IMG/VR virus record: IMGVR_UViG_3300021142_000188
Span: 1 to 23,016 of that record
Source: a virus
Length of the DNA: 23,016 nucleotides
Strand: one strand, 5' to 3'
Part shown: positions 1-8,919 of the stretch, piece after piece
Position numbering within the stretch: position 1 is the stretch's first letter
Layout of the letters: the number at the start of each line of letters is the position of its first letter
Translations under genes and position numbers: made by a program
Notes under the pieces: model-generated
Databases searched by the model: none
Told to the model about the DNA's origin: nothing
Seen by the model: only the letters and a program-made list of their open reading frames with translations

Positions 1-1
1 T

Positions 2-1585
2 GTTGGAACGGGGCCTTTTTCAGCAAACTTGTCAAGCGCATTTACACCAGATTCCCGTAATCTGTGGCAGTTTGACTTACAGTATTCCCCCGTTGGCGGA
101 GAACTTAAAGTTTTAGCGCATCCAGGTTTAAATTTATCGAATATTGATAACGGCATACCGACTCAAGTGATGTATGGTAACATCGAGCCGTCTTCTCCTG
201 GTGTTTGGAACTTTATTGGATTGGCAGATACTACAGGCCAAAACCCAACCAATCGACCAATCTCTGTAGACGGTGGTGTTTGTGTTCTGTATCCTTACAT
301 TTTTGTGTATGGTTCAAACGGCTATATTGCAAACAACCACGTTGAGACTACATATGGATCACAAACTTTAACTGACTGGAATGGCGCAACCGCCAACCAA
401 GTCAATATGGCTTCTAGTAAGGTTGTTAAAGGCATTCCGATGCGCGGTGGTACTAATTCACCAGCGGGTTTGTTTTGGGCAACAGACAGTTTGATTCGCG
501 TAACGTTTACTGGCACAGCGCCATTGTACTGGCGTTACGATATTATTTCTAGCCAAATCTCCACCATGTCATCTAGTTGTTTTGTTGAGATGGACGGCGC
601 GTATTACTGGATGGGCGTTGACCGTTTTTATGTTTATAACGGTCAAGTAAGTGTTCTGCCAAATGATAAAAACGTAAACTGGCTATTTGATAACATTAAC
701 TTTACACAACGCCAAAAAGTATGGGCCACCAAGGTTCCGCGCTATAACGAGATTTGGTTCTTTTATCCTAGAGGTGATGCAACAGAATGTACTGATGCAA
801 TTATCTACAACGTTAAAGATAAAATCTGGTACGATGCCGGTCAAGCGGTCGGCGCGCAACGTTCTGCCGGTTGGACCACAGAGATTTTCCCAACGCCAAT
901 TTGGGCTGATTGGAATTATGAAGTTTCTTACAGTGTGCCAAGCTATGTTATTGCAACCCCAAGTGGTGCACCAGCACCGGCAACAAACCAATTTTATTTA
1001 AGCGGCAATCAAACCACTTTGTTTGCCATTGGAACATATACGTGTTTTAACAACACTACTGGTAAACCAGTATATTTAATAACAAACGCATCATACAGTT
1101 TAACGTATGACGCCACATTAATAACTGTATCTCCAGTTCTTAGCCCAACGCCTGCGGTTGGTGCTACAGCATTTATTATTTCTGGCGGGTATCCCATTTG
1201 GCAACATGAATTTGGGTACAATAAGATTTCATTTTTTGGTGAAACAGCTGTCAGTTCCAGTTTTACAACTTGTGATATTAGTTGGGTTGGTGGTGATCCA
1301 TCACAAGATACTTCTAGTGGCGCAAACCGTCGGATGCATTTACGTCGCTTAGAGCCAGACTTTGTGCAAGCTGGTGATATGACTTTAACGATTGTGGGCT
1401 ATAAGTTTGCTCAAAGCAGTTCAGAAGATTCTGGCCCATTTACCTTTGCTCCAGATACCGGTAAAATTGATATGCGGGTAGAACACAGGGAAATGAGTTT
1501 GCAGTTTAGTTCTAATACCCTTGGCGGCAATTACGAAATGGGACGCATTCTCATTACCGCAGAATACGGTGACGAGCGACCATAA
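2..1585 (+). CDS. Tail nozzle/stabilisation-like virion protein, 5' end cut by window
   Basis: The reading frame is open to the left edge (it enters as VGTGPFSANLSS...), so this is the C-terminal 527 residues of a longer protein; the TTG at 29 is an internal codon, not a needed start. The protein is rich in Trp, Tyr, Gly and beta-strand-like segments. It carries the run RQKVWATKVPRYNEIWFFYP and then IIYNVKDKIWYDAG, which I recognise from environmental podovirus virion proteins that resemble the P22 gp10-type tail/stabilisation (nozzle) family with a beta-propeller fold. That family assignment is from memory of sequence style, not a search. The stop TAA overlaps the next start (TAATG), so it is coupled to the 83-aa gene. 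Position ahead of the ejection-protein genes fits a tail role. A tail tube or other connector protein is the alternative. Confidence 0.6.
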   Translation, partial: VGTGPFSANLSSAFTPDSRNLWQFDLQYSPVGGELKVLAHPGLNLSNIDNGIPTQVMYGNIEPSSPGVWNFIGLADTTGQNPTNRPISVDGGVCVLYPYIFVYGSNGYIANNHVETTYGSQTLTDWNGATANQVNMASSKVVKGIPMRGGTNSPAGLFWATDSLIRVTFTGTAPLYWRYDIISSQISTMSSSCFVEMDGAYYWMGVDRFYVYNGQVSVLPNDKNVNWLFDNINFTQRQKVWATKVPRYNEIWFFYPRGDATECTDAIIYNVKDKIWYDAGQAVGAQRSAGWTTEIFPTPIWADWNYEVSYSVPSYVIATPSGAPAPATNQFYLSGNQTTLFAIGTYTCFNNTTGKPVYLITNASYSLTYDATLITVSPVLSPTPAVGATAFIISGGYPIWQHEFGYNKISFFGETAVSSSFTTCDISWVGGDPSQDTSSGANRRMHLRRLEPDFVQAGDMTLTIVGYKFAQSSSEDSGPFTFAPDTGKIDMRVEHREMSLQFSSNTLGGNYEMGRILITAEYGDERP

Positions 1586-1836
1586 TGTCAACCCAACCGT
1601 TTTTCCCGTTTATCCCAGACTATATGACTTGGGAAGAGTGGAATGGCAATATGCTGATCTATTTTAGTCAAGAGCCCATATCGTATCATCCAGAAGCAGA
1701 TTGGAAACTATCTGCCAGAAACATTGGATTGCTAGCTACTTTTAGTGCCTATCCAGTGCCAGATCCAGAGTTGTTTGACAAGTGGCAAGACTGGGCTAAA
1801 CAGTTCTCATTAATTGTTAATGGCACAGGCCATTAG
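1585..1836 (+). CDS. Small hypothetical virion-region protein (83 aa)
   Basis: The start ATG overlaps the stop of the tail protein as TAATG, so the gene is translationally coupled to it. The product is acidic and aromatic-rich (MTWEEWNGNML near residue 15, then FDKWQDWAKQF near residue 65), with no Cys pairs, signal peptide or membrane segment. I do not recognise a named family. Its place between the tail gene and the ejection-type genes suggests a structural or assembly role, which is inference only. A 58-bp gap carrying a promoter-like motif follows, so it is probably the last gene of its transcription unit. Confidence 0.75.
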   Translation: MSTQPFFPFIPDYMTWEEWNGNMLIYFSQEPISYHPEADWKLSARNIGLLATFSAYPVPDPELFDKWQDWAKQFSLIVNGTGH

Positions 1837-1854
1837 GGCGTAAACCATTATTTC

Positions 1855-1876
1855 TTTGCATTAGTATATGTATAAT
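1855..1876 (+). promoter_or_regulatory. Putative phage promoter, copy 1 (TTTGCATTAGTA motif)
   Basis: TTTGCATTAGTA at 1855-1866 is followed by TATGTATAAT and lies 28 bp before the ATG at 1895, on the same strand. The same 12-mer occurs four more times, on the minus strand before leftward genes. This copy also contains TATAAT (1871-1876), but no good sigma70 -35 box sits 16-18 bp upstream. It is in the short gap after the 83-aa gene. Confidence 0.6.
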
Positions 1877-1894
1877 CTTTCAATTTGAATAAAA

Positions 1895-2263
1895 ATGACT
1901 CCGACAGAAATTATCCAAGCAGATTGTAAACGGACAGGACTAGACCCAAATATGGTATTGGGTAAGATTGGCCGCTTGGTTAAAAACAATGCTTGTCATT
2001 TCTTAAAAGAAGGTAAGTTTTTATTGATGGTTATTCCGTTGGATAAATCTAATAAAAGCGTTGAAATCCATTTATACGGTGCCGGCACGCTTGCTGAACT
2101 TCCTGAAGCATTAAAAAAATTCATTAAACAACTTAATGACTCTGATGCCAAAATGGTATACGGAGATGCCAATATCCCAGCGTTACTAAGTTTATTAAAA
2201 CGTCTTGGCGCGGATATACAAAAATCTGATAAACCTGGCTATGTTTGGATGGCTCCAGTATGA
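1895..2263 (+). CDS. GNAT-like protein (122 aa)
   Basis: A compact alpha/beta protein. Residues 35-65 form paired strands (KFLLMVIPL then VEIHLYGAG), followed by a helix rich in Lys/Leu (ALKKFIKQL) and a C-terminal LLSLLKRLGADIQKSDKPGYVW. That ending is typical of small phage proteins distantly related to GNAT acetyltransferases, where the final strand follows a 'rlG' turn. I see no clear acetyl-CoA pyrophosphate-binding loop, so catalytic activity is not supported. Phages often encode such proteins in the virion block. A second protein of this type lies at 9075-9485. The stop overlaps the next ATG (ATGA). A promoter-like motif lies just upstream. Confidence 0.6.
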   Translation: MTPTEIIQADCKRTGLDPNMVLGKIGRLVKNNACHFLKEGKFLLMVIPLDKSNKSVEIHLYGAGTLAELPEALKKFIKQLNDSDAKMVYGDANIPALLSLLKRLGADIQKSDKPGYVWMAPV

Positions 2264-4665
2264 GATACGGATTAGAATCAACACTACCAATTAACGCATT
2301 TTCCCCTAGGACAAAGGGTCCTTTTGCTCGCGGAATGACACTTGAGGGTGGAGGCGGTGGTGGAAGTAGTAACAACGGCGGCAAAACAGACCCAATTCAA
2401 ACGGCAGTTAATGCAGGTAGCGATTTAGTACAAAGTGCAGGCAGTGTTTTAGCTAGCGTAGATCCAGGTCCAGCAATTAGCGATGCTGCTAGTGCTGTTG
2501 GTAGCGCAATTAATAGCGCCGCCCAAAACGTAGGCAATTTCTTTGCAAACATTGATCCAGGCCCTGCAATTGGTAACTTAGGTAGGTCTCTTGGTACTGG
2601 ATTATCTGAAGCCGGACATGCTGTAGGTGATTTGTTATCTAATGGTGAAAAGTATATTGGCCAAACGTTAGATTCAGCTGGCCACTGGGTTGACGTTACC
2701 GTTGACCGTCTTGGTAATACAATTGTTCACACACTTAATTCTGGTGCGGGTGCTTTTGGACCTGGAGGCGTATTTGACACTGGTGCTCAAAATCTTGGCC
2801 AAGTTGGTGCTCACTTAGACAAAGCTGTTAATGACACTGTTCCCGGAGGTTGGGGAACTATTGCTGGTGTTGCTGCAATTGCTGCAGCTCCGTTTGTTGC
2901 TCCAGAATTTCTAGCTAGTTCGGATGCTATTAGCACTGCGGCATCTGCCATTGATGCTGGTGCGACTCCAATAGAAGCGGCTGCCCAAGCAGGTTCTGTT
3001 GGTGGTTGGACAGCAGATAGCGTATTATCTGGTGCCCAAAATTTAGCAACTGCAGTAGGAAGCGGCGCTGCAAAAGGTGCCGGAGCTGGTGCAGTAAGCT
3101 CTTTAATAGCTGGTAAAGACCCATTGCAAGGCGCCCTTAAAGGTGCTGAAATGGGCGGACTTACTGGTGGTGTGGGTGATTTAGCCCAAGCAGCCGATTT
3201 AGGTTCTGCAGGAACAAGATTAGTTCAAGCTGCAGCGCCCAGTTTAATTACTGGCAAAGATCCTACAACAGCATTAGAAAATGCTGCTATGTCTTTAGGT
3301 GCTGGTGCTGTTGGTGGCGAACTAGGTTTAGGTAATCAAGCTTCTCAAACTGCATTAAGTGTTGGTAAAGCATTGACCGCTGGTGGCGATCCTACTAACG
3401 CATTACTGGGTTCAGCAATTGGATCCGCTGTTGGTGCGACAACCAACGCATTCTCTTCAGCATTCCAAGACGCCATTAAAAATGGTATGACACCAGAGCA
3501 AGCATATACAATTGCTTCTCAAGCTGATAGTGCAGATGCAGCTACTGCGTCACCAACAGACACTGGTGGTATTACCGGACAAACAACCGACGCTTCTGGC
3601 AATACGGTTTATAATTATGACGATGGGTCATCACTTACTGTAGACAGTTCTGGCAATGTGGTAGATGCAACACAAGCTCCATCTTACACAGATCCAGGTA
3701 CTGCCGCAGCTGATGCTAAAGCAACTGGCGCTTATGTAGACCCTGGTACTGCATCAGCCGATGCTAATGCCACTGGCGCTTATATAGATCCCAATGCACC
3801 ATCAACAGATACAAGCGGAACGAGCGCCGGTGGGGCATTATCTACCGCAGCTGGTAATCTTCCTGGCCAAGCACAAGGTGCATTAAATAGTGCGATTACT
3901 TCTGCTGTTAAAAAAGCAGTTCTACCAACTGCTGCACCGTTGTCAAAAGCAATTGCAGCAAAAACAACTGCTTTAGCAAAACCCGTTTCAACATTAGCTC
4001 CAATACAATCTGCCGCCAATCAAATTCTTTCTGGTGCAGCTCCCGCACAGGCAACAACAGGCGTGATGACTCCAGCCGAAAGAATGGCAGCAATTGCAAA
4101 AGCGTTTGGTGGTGTTGCGCCGGTATTAACGCCAACTACAACCGGTAGCACCGTAAAACCAACATCTTCTTTGTCTCCTGGCGTATTTGCTTCAGGTGGC
4201 TCTGTAGACTATTCAAGTCAATTTATTGATCAGCAAGCTCAATCAGCAATGCCGTATATGAAGCCAGCTATTAGCCATGGGAACGCTGGCTACTCTATGC
4301 CGGGTTATCCGTTTGGACAGCTATGGCGAATCGGTATGGCCCATGGTGGTACGGTGGGAGAACATAACCCAGAATTTTTTAGCGAAGGCGGTTTAAACTC
4401 TTTAGACAACACTTACGTTAAAGGCAATGGGGACGGTACAAGCGATTCCATTCCAGCCATGTTAGCTAATGGCGAGTTTGTTATTCCAGCAGATGTGGTA
4501 TCTGGTTTGGGTAATGGTAGTAACGACAGCGGCGCAAAAGTACTAGATGAGTTTTTAAAAACAATTCGTGAACATAAACGTAAAACTGGTGCAGATAAAT
4601 TGCCGCCAGATAGTAAAGGCCCGCTTGGGTATTTATTGGAAGCTAACAAAAAAGTGAAGAAATAA
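2260..4665 (+). CDS. Large Ala/Gly-rich internal virion (ejection-type) protein
   Basis: The start at 2260 (ATG, MRYGLEST...) is chosen because ATGA overlaps the previous stop; a TTG at 2245 would add five residues. The product has 801 residues. It opens with a GPFARG segment and a poly-Gly run, then a long low-complexity Ala/Gly/Ser region with repeated DPGPAI segments (near residues 70-110) and a 16-residue tandem repeat (YxDPGTAxADAxATGA) near residue 475. Two Gly/Ala hydrophobic stretches could insert in membrane. The C-terminal ~90 residues are more conserved in style (GDGTSDSIPAMLANGEFVIP, then IREHKRKTG), a signature I associate with phage internal-core or tape-measure-like proteins. 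Role in DNA ejection is inference. It is followed after one base by the next start. Confidence 0.75.
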   Translation: MRYGLESTLPINAFSPRTKGPFARGMTLEGGGGGGSSNNGGKTDPIQTAVNAGSDLVQSAGSVLASVDPGPAISDAASAVGSAINSAAQNVGNFFANIDPGPAIGNLGRSLGTGLSEAGHAVGDLLSNGEKYIGQTLDSAGHWVDVTVDRLGNTIVHTLNSGAGAFGPGGVFDTGAQNLGQVGAHLDKAVNDTVPGGWGTIAGVAAIAAAPFVAPEFLASSDAISTAASAIDAGATPIEAAAQAGSVGGWTADSVLSGAQNLATAVGSGAAKGAGAGAVSSLIAGKDPLQGALKGAEMGGLTGGVGDLAQAADLGSAGTRLVQAAAPSLITGKDPTTALENAAMSLGAGAVGGELGLGNQASQTALSVGKALTAGGDPTNALLGSAIGSAVGATTNAFSSAFQDAIKNGMTPEQAYTIASQADSADAATASPTDTGGITGQTTDASGNTVYNYDDGSSLTVDSSGNVVDATQAPSYTDPGTAAADAKATGAYVDPGTASADANATGAYIDPNAPSTDTSGTSAGGALSTAAGNLPGQAQGALNSAITSAVKKAVLPTAAPLSKAIAAKTTALAKPVSTLAPIQSAANQILSGAAPAQATTGVMTPAERMAAIAKAFGGVAPVLTPTTTGSTVKPTSSLSPGVFASGGSVDYSSQFIDQQAQSAMPYMKPAISHGNAGYSMPGYPFGQLWRIGMAHGGTVGEHNPEFFSEGGLNSLDNTYVKGNGDGTSDSIPAMLANGEFVIPADVVSGLGNGSNDSGAKVLDEFLKTIREHKRKTGADKLPPDSKGPLGYLLEANKKVKK
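3685..3810 (+). repeat. 48-bp in-frame tandem repeat (2.6 copies)
   Basis: Units at 3685-3732 and 3733-3780 encode YTDPGTAAADAKATGA and YVDPGTASADANATGA. A decayed third unit from 3781 begins YIDPN. The copies differ mostly at third codon positions, so the repeat is kept at protein level and is not a very recent duplication. Confidence 0.85.
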
Positions 4666-4666
4666 T

Positions 4667-6028
4667 ATGGGCGCTCTAAACGATCTTGCATCAAATTCGG
4701 TAACGCAAGCAACTACCATGCCAACATGGTATGACTCGGCTCAACAAGCCGTTGTCAACCAAGCTGCTCAAGGTGCTGCAGCTGTTCCCAAATTAGGGCA
4801 AACTGTTGCAGGCCAAGCAATCAATCAACTGAGCGGCGCAGCCAATCCATTTACTCAAGCTCAAGGCACGCTTAATCAAATTGCCACTGGCGCGGCAAAC
4901 CCTTGGATTACTAGCGCTTCTGGTCAAGTCACTCCAAATACAAACACCGCATTAGGCGGTTTGTTTCAAGCACAAAATCAACAGCTTAATCAGTTGTTAC
5001 CTAATGTAACAGCCCCTGTTGAAGGTGCTAACATTGCTTCCGGTAACTTTGGTAGTTTACGTGGTCAAACTGCAGTAGATAAAGCCAAAGCAGATGCGTT
5101 GGCAACCCTTAATACTGCTCAAATGCAAGCGGCATTACAAAACCAGCAAACTGGGGTAAGCGCTGCAACCGGCTTAGGCAACGTAGGTTCACAAGGTGTA
5201 ACATCCGAAACAACATTAGGTCAAGCACAACAAGCTGACCCATTGTTAGCTGCTAGTGGTTTAGGTAAAATTGTTGCTGGTATTAATGCGCCATCAACCG
5301 TAACCAGCCAAACACAGCTTTCACCACTAAATTTGGCAGGCACATTAGCCTCTGCATTAGGCGGTTCTGTTGCCGGTGTAAACAGCTTATTAACTGGTTT
5401 AGGTGTTACCGGTGGTTTGGGTGGATTACTTGGTGTTTCAACTCCAAGTACCCCGGCAACAACAGGAACAACGGGTTCTTCTGGCGGCGTTCTTTCATCA
5501 ATTGGAAAATTACTAGGTACCGGAGGCACAACTCCAACGCAAGGATCTACAACTACTCCATCAAGCGGTACTACTGGTACAAAACCAAGCACTAGTGGAT
5601 TGCCTAGTTCTTCGGGTAGTGCAACAAACACTATGAGCGGACTTAATGGCAGTGGAATTACAACAGATGCAAACGGCAATCCGGTTCCAGGTACATACAG
5701 ATTGGCTGATGGCAGTGCAATGACTATTGGTTCTGATGGCTCTATGACCATTGCAAAAGCAGATGGAAGCCAACAAGTATTTGATGCCAATGGTAACCAA
5801 ATTAGTAATACTGACGCCAATGGTAATCCAATTGCAGATACCGGTAACGTCACTCCTCCTGATACTGGTACCGTCACTCCTCCTGATACCGGTAACGTCA
5901 CTCCTCCTGACAATAGTGGCAACTTACCATCTCAGGAAGATCCCTCAACAGTAGTTGTTGATGTTGTGGATAATGGTGATGGAACCACAACAACGTATTA
6001 CGCTGATGGACATTCGACAACTAATTAA
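4667..6028 (+). CDS. Ala/Gln/Gly-rich putative internal virion protein (453 aa)
   Basis: The ATG lies one base after the preceding TAA (TAATATGG), so it is tightly coupled. The N-terminal ~200 residues are helical and Gln/Ala-rich, with the recognisable stretch GNFGSLRGQTAVDKAKADAL near residue 125 that I have seen in environmental phage virion proteins of unknown function. Residues ~240-330 are a Gly/Ser/Thr low-complexity linker. The last 120 residues are DANGN-type Asp/Asn/Gly repeats (DANGNPVPG, DANGNQISN, DANGNPIAD) and a proline repeat (TPPDTGNV). The second half could therefore be an exposed fibrous or adhesive segment. No enzyme motif is visible. A structural or ejection role is inferred from place and composition. 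A 233-aa ORF on the other strand inside it is a shadow. Confidence 0.7.
   Translation: MGALNDLASNSVTQATTMPTWYDSAQQAVVNQAAQGAAAVPKLGQTVAGQAINQLSGAANPFTQAQGTLNQIATGAANPWITSASGQVTPNTNTALGGLFQAQNQQLNQLLPNVTAPVEGANIASGNFGSLRGQTAVDKAKADALATLNTAQMQAALQNQQTGVSAATGLGNVGSQGVTSETTLGQAQQADPLLAASGLGKIVAGINAPSTVTSQTQLSPLNLAGTLASALGGSVAGVNSLLTGLGVTGGLGGLLGVSTPSTPATTGTTGSSGGVLSSIGKLLGTGGTTPTQGSTTTPSSGTTGTKPSTSGLPSSSGSATNTMSGLNGSGITTDANGNPVPGTYRLADGSAMTIGSDGSMTIAKADGSQQVFDANGNQISNTDANGNPIADTGNVTPPDTGTVTPPDTGNVTPPDNSGNLPSQEDPSTVVVDVVDNGDGTTTTYYADGHSTTN
5837..5908 (+). repeat. 24-bp tandem repeat, three copies
   Basis: Three 24-bp units (5837-5860, 5861-5884, 5885-5908) encode DTGNVTPP, DTGTVTPP and DTGNVTPP in frame. 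Units 1 and 3 are almost identical, so this is a young, possibly length-variable repeat near the C-terminus of the 453-aa virion protein. Confidence 0.9.
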
Positions 6029-6036
6029 AGAATACT

Positions 6037-7956
6037 ATGGCAGATACTAATACACCTCAACAACCAACGGGCGCTTTGCCAGTTGCTGACCAACAAACTC
6101 AAATGGGTGGTTTACCTTCAGATGCAATTACCGTCGGTAAAAAAACATATAGTGCATCTGAGACAGACCAGATTCTAGCCAATATGCAAAAAATGATGGA
6201 GGAACGTCAAGGTCCTCTTAATACCTTTTTGTCTGGTTTGAAAGATGCCGCAGCTTGGACTGGTGGTGGTATTAACGGGCCAACAGCCACATTAGCTGCT
6301 CGTGATTCACAGAAACAGCAAGAAGCTAAAGAGCTGTTTGACATGCAAACTAAGATTGCAGAAATTCGTGCAGCTGAAGAGCAACAACGTCAATTTGCAC
6401 AGGAACAACAAAACGCTTTTGGTGGCGGACCTTTTGGTTCTTCCACTGGGGCAGCTGGCACTCCTGGTACTGGAACTTCTGGCGGATCTGGTGCACCAGT
6501 TGCTGGTCAAAATGGTGTAGTATATAAAGGCGTTCCAATTGATATGGAAACCGCTGTGGCAATGCGCCAAGCTCCTAATCGTGACGCTCGCGATAAAATA
6601 TTTAATGACTTTGTTAGTAATCTTGCTAAAAATCGTCAGCAATTTAAATACAGTGCTCCAGGCTATAATAAAACTGTTGAAATTAAAGTGCCAGATGGCA
6701 AAGGTGGTTACAAGCTTGAAATGGTTTCACCAATTGAAGCTGAACGTATGGAATCTTCTGGCCAAGGTACAGTTACCCAACCACAAGCTCCTACCGCCCC
6801 CACTGGTGTAACTCCAGCAGCAATTCGCCAAGTTGAAACTGGTGGTCGTGAAGGTTTGGTAAGTCCTAAAGGTGCTATGGGCGTAATGCAAGTTATGCCT
6901 AATACAAACCGCAATCCTGGCTTTGGTGTTACTCCGGCTAAAGATAATTCTCCAGCAGAATTAAAACGTGTTGGTGAAGACTATTACGGTGCAATGCAAA
7001 AGAAATACGGCAACGATACTCTTGCTGCCATTGCATACAATATGGGTCCTGGTAAAGCGGATGCATGGTTGGCTAAAGGTGGTGATTTTAATGCCCTTCC
7101 GAAAGAGACTCAGAATTACATCGGCAAAGTGCATCTTGCACAAGCACAATTAAGTCGTCAACCAGGTGGTTTAGCTGGCGCTGCTGCAGATTTGGCTCCA
7201 ATATCCACAGCAAAAGCTGCTCAAACCATTCCAGAAATGAAATCACAACTGGCAGTTACTCAAGCTGGTGGTGAGGCCGAAGCAAGAGAACTTGGTAAAG
7301 AAGCTGGAGTTGAAGCTACTGCGCTTGAATCTGCGCGTTCTAATGCTGGTGAGCGTTTGAACTCTGTAAACTATGTTCGCAACCAAATGGCCAACACAAA
7401 CGTTGTCGGCATTCTTTCTAAGCCGACAGTTGCCGCAGCGTTGGGCACATTACTTAAAGAAGGCATTGATGCTGGCGGAAGCAAAACTTCTATTGGTGGT
7501 TTAGATCAAGCCATTGCACAAGTAATGAAGGGTTCTAACGAAAAAGATATTGCAGCAATGCAAAACATTGGTCGTGAATTTGCTAAGATGGAATTGACTG
7601 AATCTAGAAATTACCTTAAAGGTCAAGGTGCTGTTTCTGATGCAGAACGTCGTCTCATCACTCGTGCAGTTTCTAATATTGGTTCTAGTCCTGAATCTAT
7701 TAAAGACTTTCTTAAGATTACTGAAATGCGCGCTAAGTTTGATGACAGAGCTGGTATTGCTTGGGAAAAATATCAAGATGCAAATCCAGACGCATCTTAT
7801 CGCAAGTTTAAACGTTCCGATGAATTTAAAAATCTTAAAGACCAATATTTAAATGAAATTAAAGGGTTTACGCAATCTACTCTGCAACCTAAACAACCTG
7901 CAGCAGGAACAGTACATCCCGGTGCAGCCTTAGTTGACAAATACTTAAAGCGATAA
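6037..7956 (+). CDS. Internal virion protein with lytic transglycosylase (SLT) domain
   Basis: The product has 639 aa. Residues 260-345 hold a soluble lytic transglycosylase fold: the catalytic Glu is E267 in the IRQVETGG run, followed by SPKGAMGVMQVMP (276-288) and AYNMGPGKADAW (333-344). These enzymes cleave the MurNAc-GlcNAc bond of peptidoglycan; in podoviruses such a domain on an ejected core protein (T7 gp16 type) opens the cell wall for DNA entry. Before it are a coiled coil (residues 90-125, KQQEAKELFDMQTK...) and a Gly/Ser/Thr linker (128-160); after it comes a long helical region to the C-terminus. The start ATG lies 9 bp after the previous stop. It sits among Ala/Gly-rich virion genes, which supports the ejection role. 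Confidence 0.85.
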   Translation: MADTNTPQQPTGALPVADQQTQMGGLPSDAITVGKKTYSASETDQILANMQKMMEERQGPLNTFLSGLKDAAAWTGGGINGPTATLAARDSQKQQEAKELFDMQTKIAEIRAAEEQQRQFAQEQQNAFGGGPFGSSTGAAGTPGTGTSGGSGAPVAGQNGVVYKGVPIDMETAVAMRQAPNRDARDKIFNDFVSNLAKNRQQFKYSAPGYNKTVEIKVPDGKGGYKLEMVSPIEAERMESSGQGTVTQPQAPTAPTGVTPAAIRQVETGGREGLVSPKGAMGVMQVMPNTNRNPGFGVTPAKDNSPAELKRVGEDYYGAMQKKYGNDTLAAIAYNMGPGKADAWLAKGGDFNALPKETQNYIGKVHLAQAQLSRQPGGLAGAAADLAPISTAKAAQTIPEMKSQLAVTQAGGEAEARELGKEAGVEATALESARSNAGERLNSVNYVRNQMANTNVVGILSKPTVAAALGTLLKEGIDAGGSKTSIGGLDQAIAQVMKGSNEKDIAAMQNIGREFAKMELTESRNYLKGQGAVSDAERRLITRAVSNIGSSPESIKDFLKITEMRAKFDDRAGIAWEKYQDANPDASYRKFKRSDEFKNLKDQYLNEIKGFTQSTLQPKQPAAGTVHPGAALVDKYLKR

Positions 7957-7959
7957 TAA

Positions 7960-8919
7960 ATGAGCGACGAATTAAACCGCGTTTATGAGGCATTACAAAA
8001 AGCCGACGAAGCTGGTAACGTAGAGGACGCTAAACAATTAGCGTCTTATGCTCGCCAATTAGAACAACAGGCTAAAGCTCCGTCAGAAGAGAAAGAAGCT
8101 AAACCAGTTGAAGCGCAGCTTAATGATATTATGTATCCTGCAGCTGGTGCTGTTGCTGGTGGTGTTGCAGGTGGTGCCACAACAGCAGGTCGGATTATTG
8201 GCGGCTTAAAAAACGCTGCTAAGGCAGCCGATCCGGTTGCTATGGAAGAAGCACGCCGGGTTGCTGAACGAAATGCAGTGGAAACTTGGGGCCGTACGCA
8301 ACATCGTGTCCCAGGTATGGCTGCTGAAAAACCCGGTTTGTATTTTGGTGAACCAAATTACGCATTAGAAAAAGAACGTGCGTATCGTGAAATTCAAAAA
8401 ATGGCTGCAGACCCAGAATATCACGCTAAAGTGCTAGCAGAACAAAAACCTGCAGCAGCGCAATATGCTAAACGAATTGCGCAAGCTAACCCAACGATGC
8501 TGCAAAAAGTAGGTCGAGTATTGGGTAAAGCTCCATTGGGTGCAATTGGTGGTGCTTTAACTGGCGCAGGTGCTGGTATGCAAGCTGCTGATGCGATGAA
8601 TCGTTTTGAAGCTGGTGATAAACTTGGCGGTTATATTAGTGGCGCTGGTGCCCTTGGTACCGGTTTAGCAATGATTCCAACACCAATCACCCGTATTGGT
8701 GGGACTGCAATTGGTTTAGGCGCAGAAGGTTTAAATGCCTATATTGATTATTTAAAAACACACAATCCGTTTGACAATCCACAAGTCAAACAGATGTTGC
8801 AACCACAACAGCAACAAGCCCAACCACAACAAATGGCTACTGGCGGTAAAGTAAAACCGCTGTCTAAAGCACAACGTCACGCTAAATTTTTAATTGACCA
8901 AAAGAAAGCGAATGCGTAA
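7960..8919 (+). CDS. Putative internal virion/ejection protein with Gly/Ala hydrophobic segments (319 aa)
   Basis: The start lies 4 bp after the preceding TAA. The N-terminal ~45 residues are a charged helix (YEALQKADEAGNVEDAKQLA). Then comes a Gly/Ala hydrophobic stretch near residues 60-80 (AGAVAGGVAGGATTAGRIIG) and another near 190-240. These glycine-zipper-like runs are common in phage proteins that insert into the host envelope during ejection. The C-terminus is Gln-rich and then basic (KVKPLSKAQRHAKFLIDQKK). I do not recognise a named family. Its stop codon overlaps the next small ORF in another frame (ATGCGTAA). Confidence 0.7.
   Translation: MSDELNRVYEALQKADEAGNVEDAKQLASYARQLEQQAKAPSEEKEAKPVEAQLNDIMYPAAGAVAGGVAGGATTAGRIIGGLKNAAKAADPVAMEEARRVAERNAVETWGRTQHRVPGMAAEKPGLYFGEPNYALEKERAYREIQKMAADPEYHAKVLAEQKPAAAQYAKRIAQANPTMLQKVGRVLGKAPLGAIGGALTGAGAGMQAADAMNRFEAGDKLGGYISGAGALGTGLAMIPTPITRIGGTAIGLGAEGLNAYIDYLKTHNPFDNPQVKQMLQPQQQQAQPQQMATGGKVKPLSKAQRHAKFLIDQKKANA

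Noticed and set aside
5221-5922. 233-aa ORF on the minus strand
   Set aside because: It is antisense to the 453-aa virion gene, Val/Pro-rich as expected from the complement of Gly/Thr/Asn codons, has no coupling or ribosome-binding site, and the sense frame has phage-like protein features.
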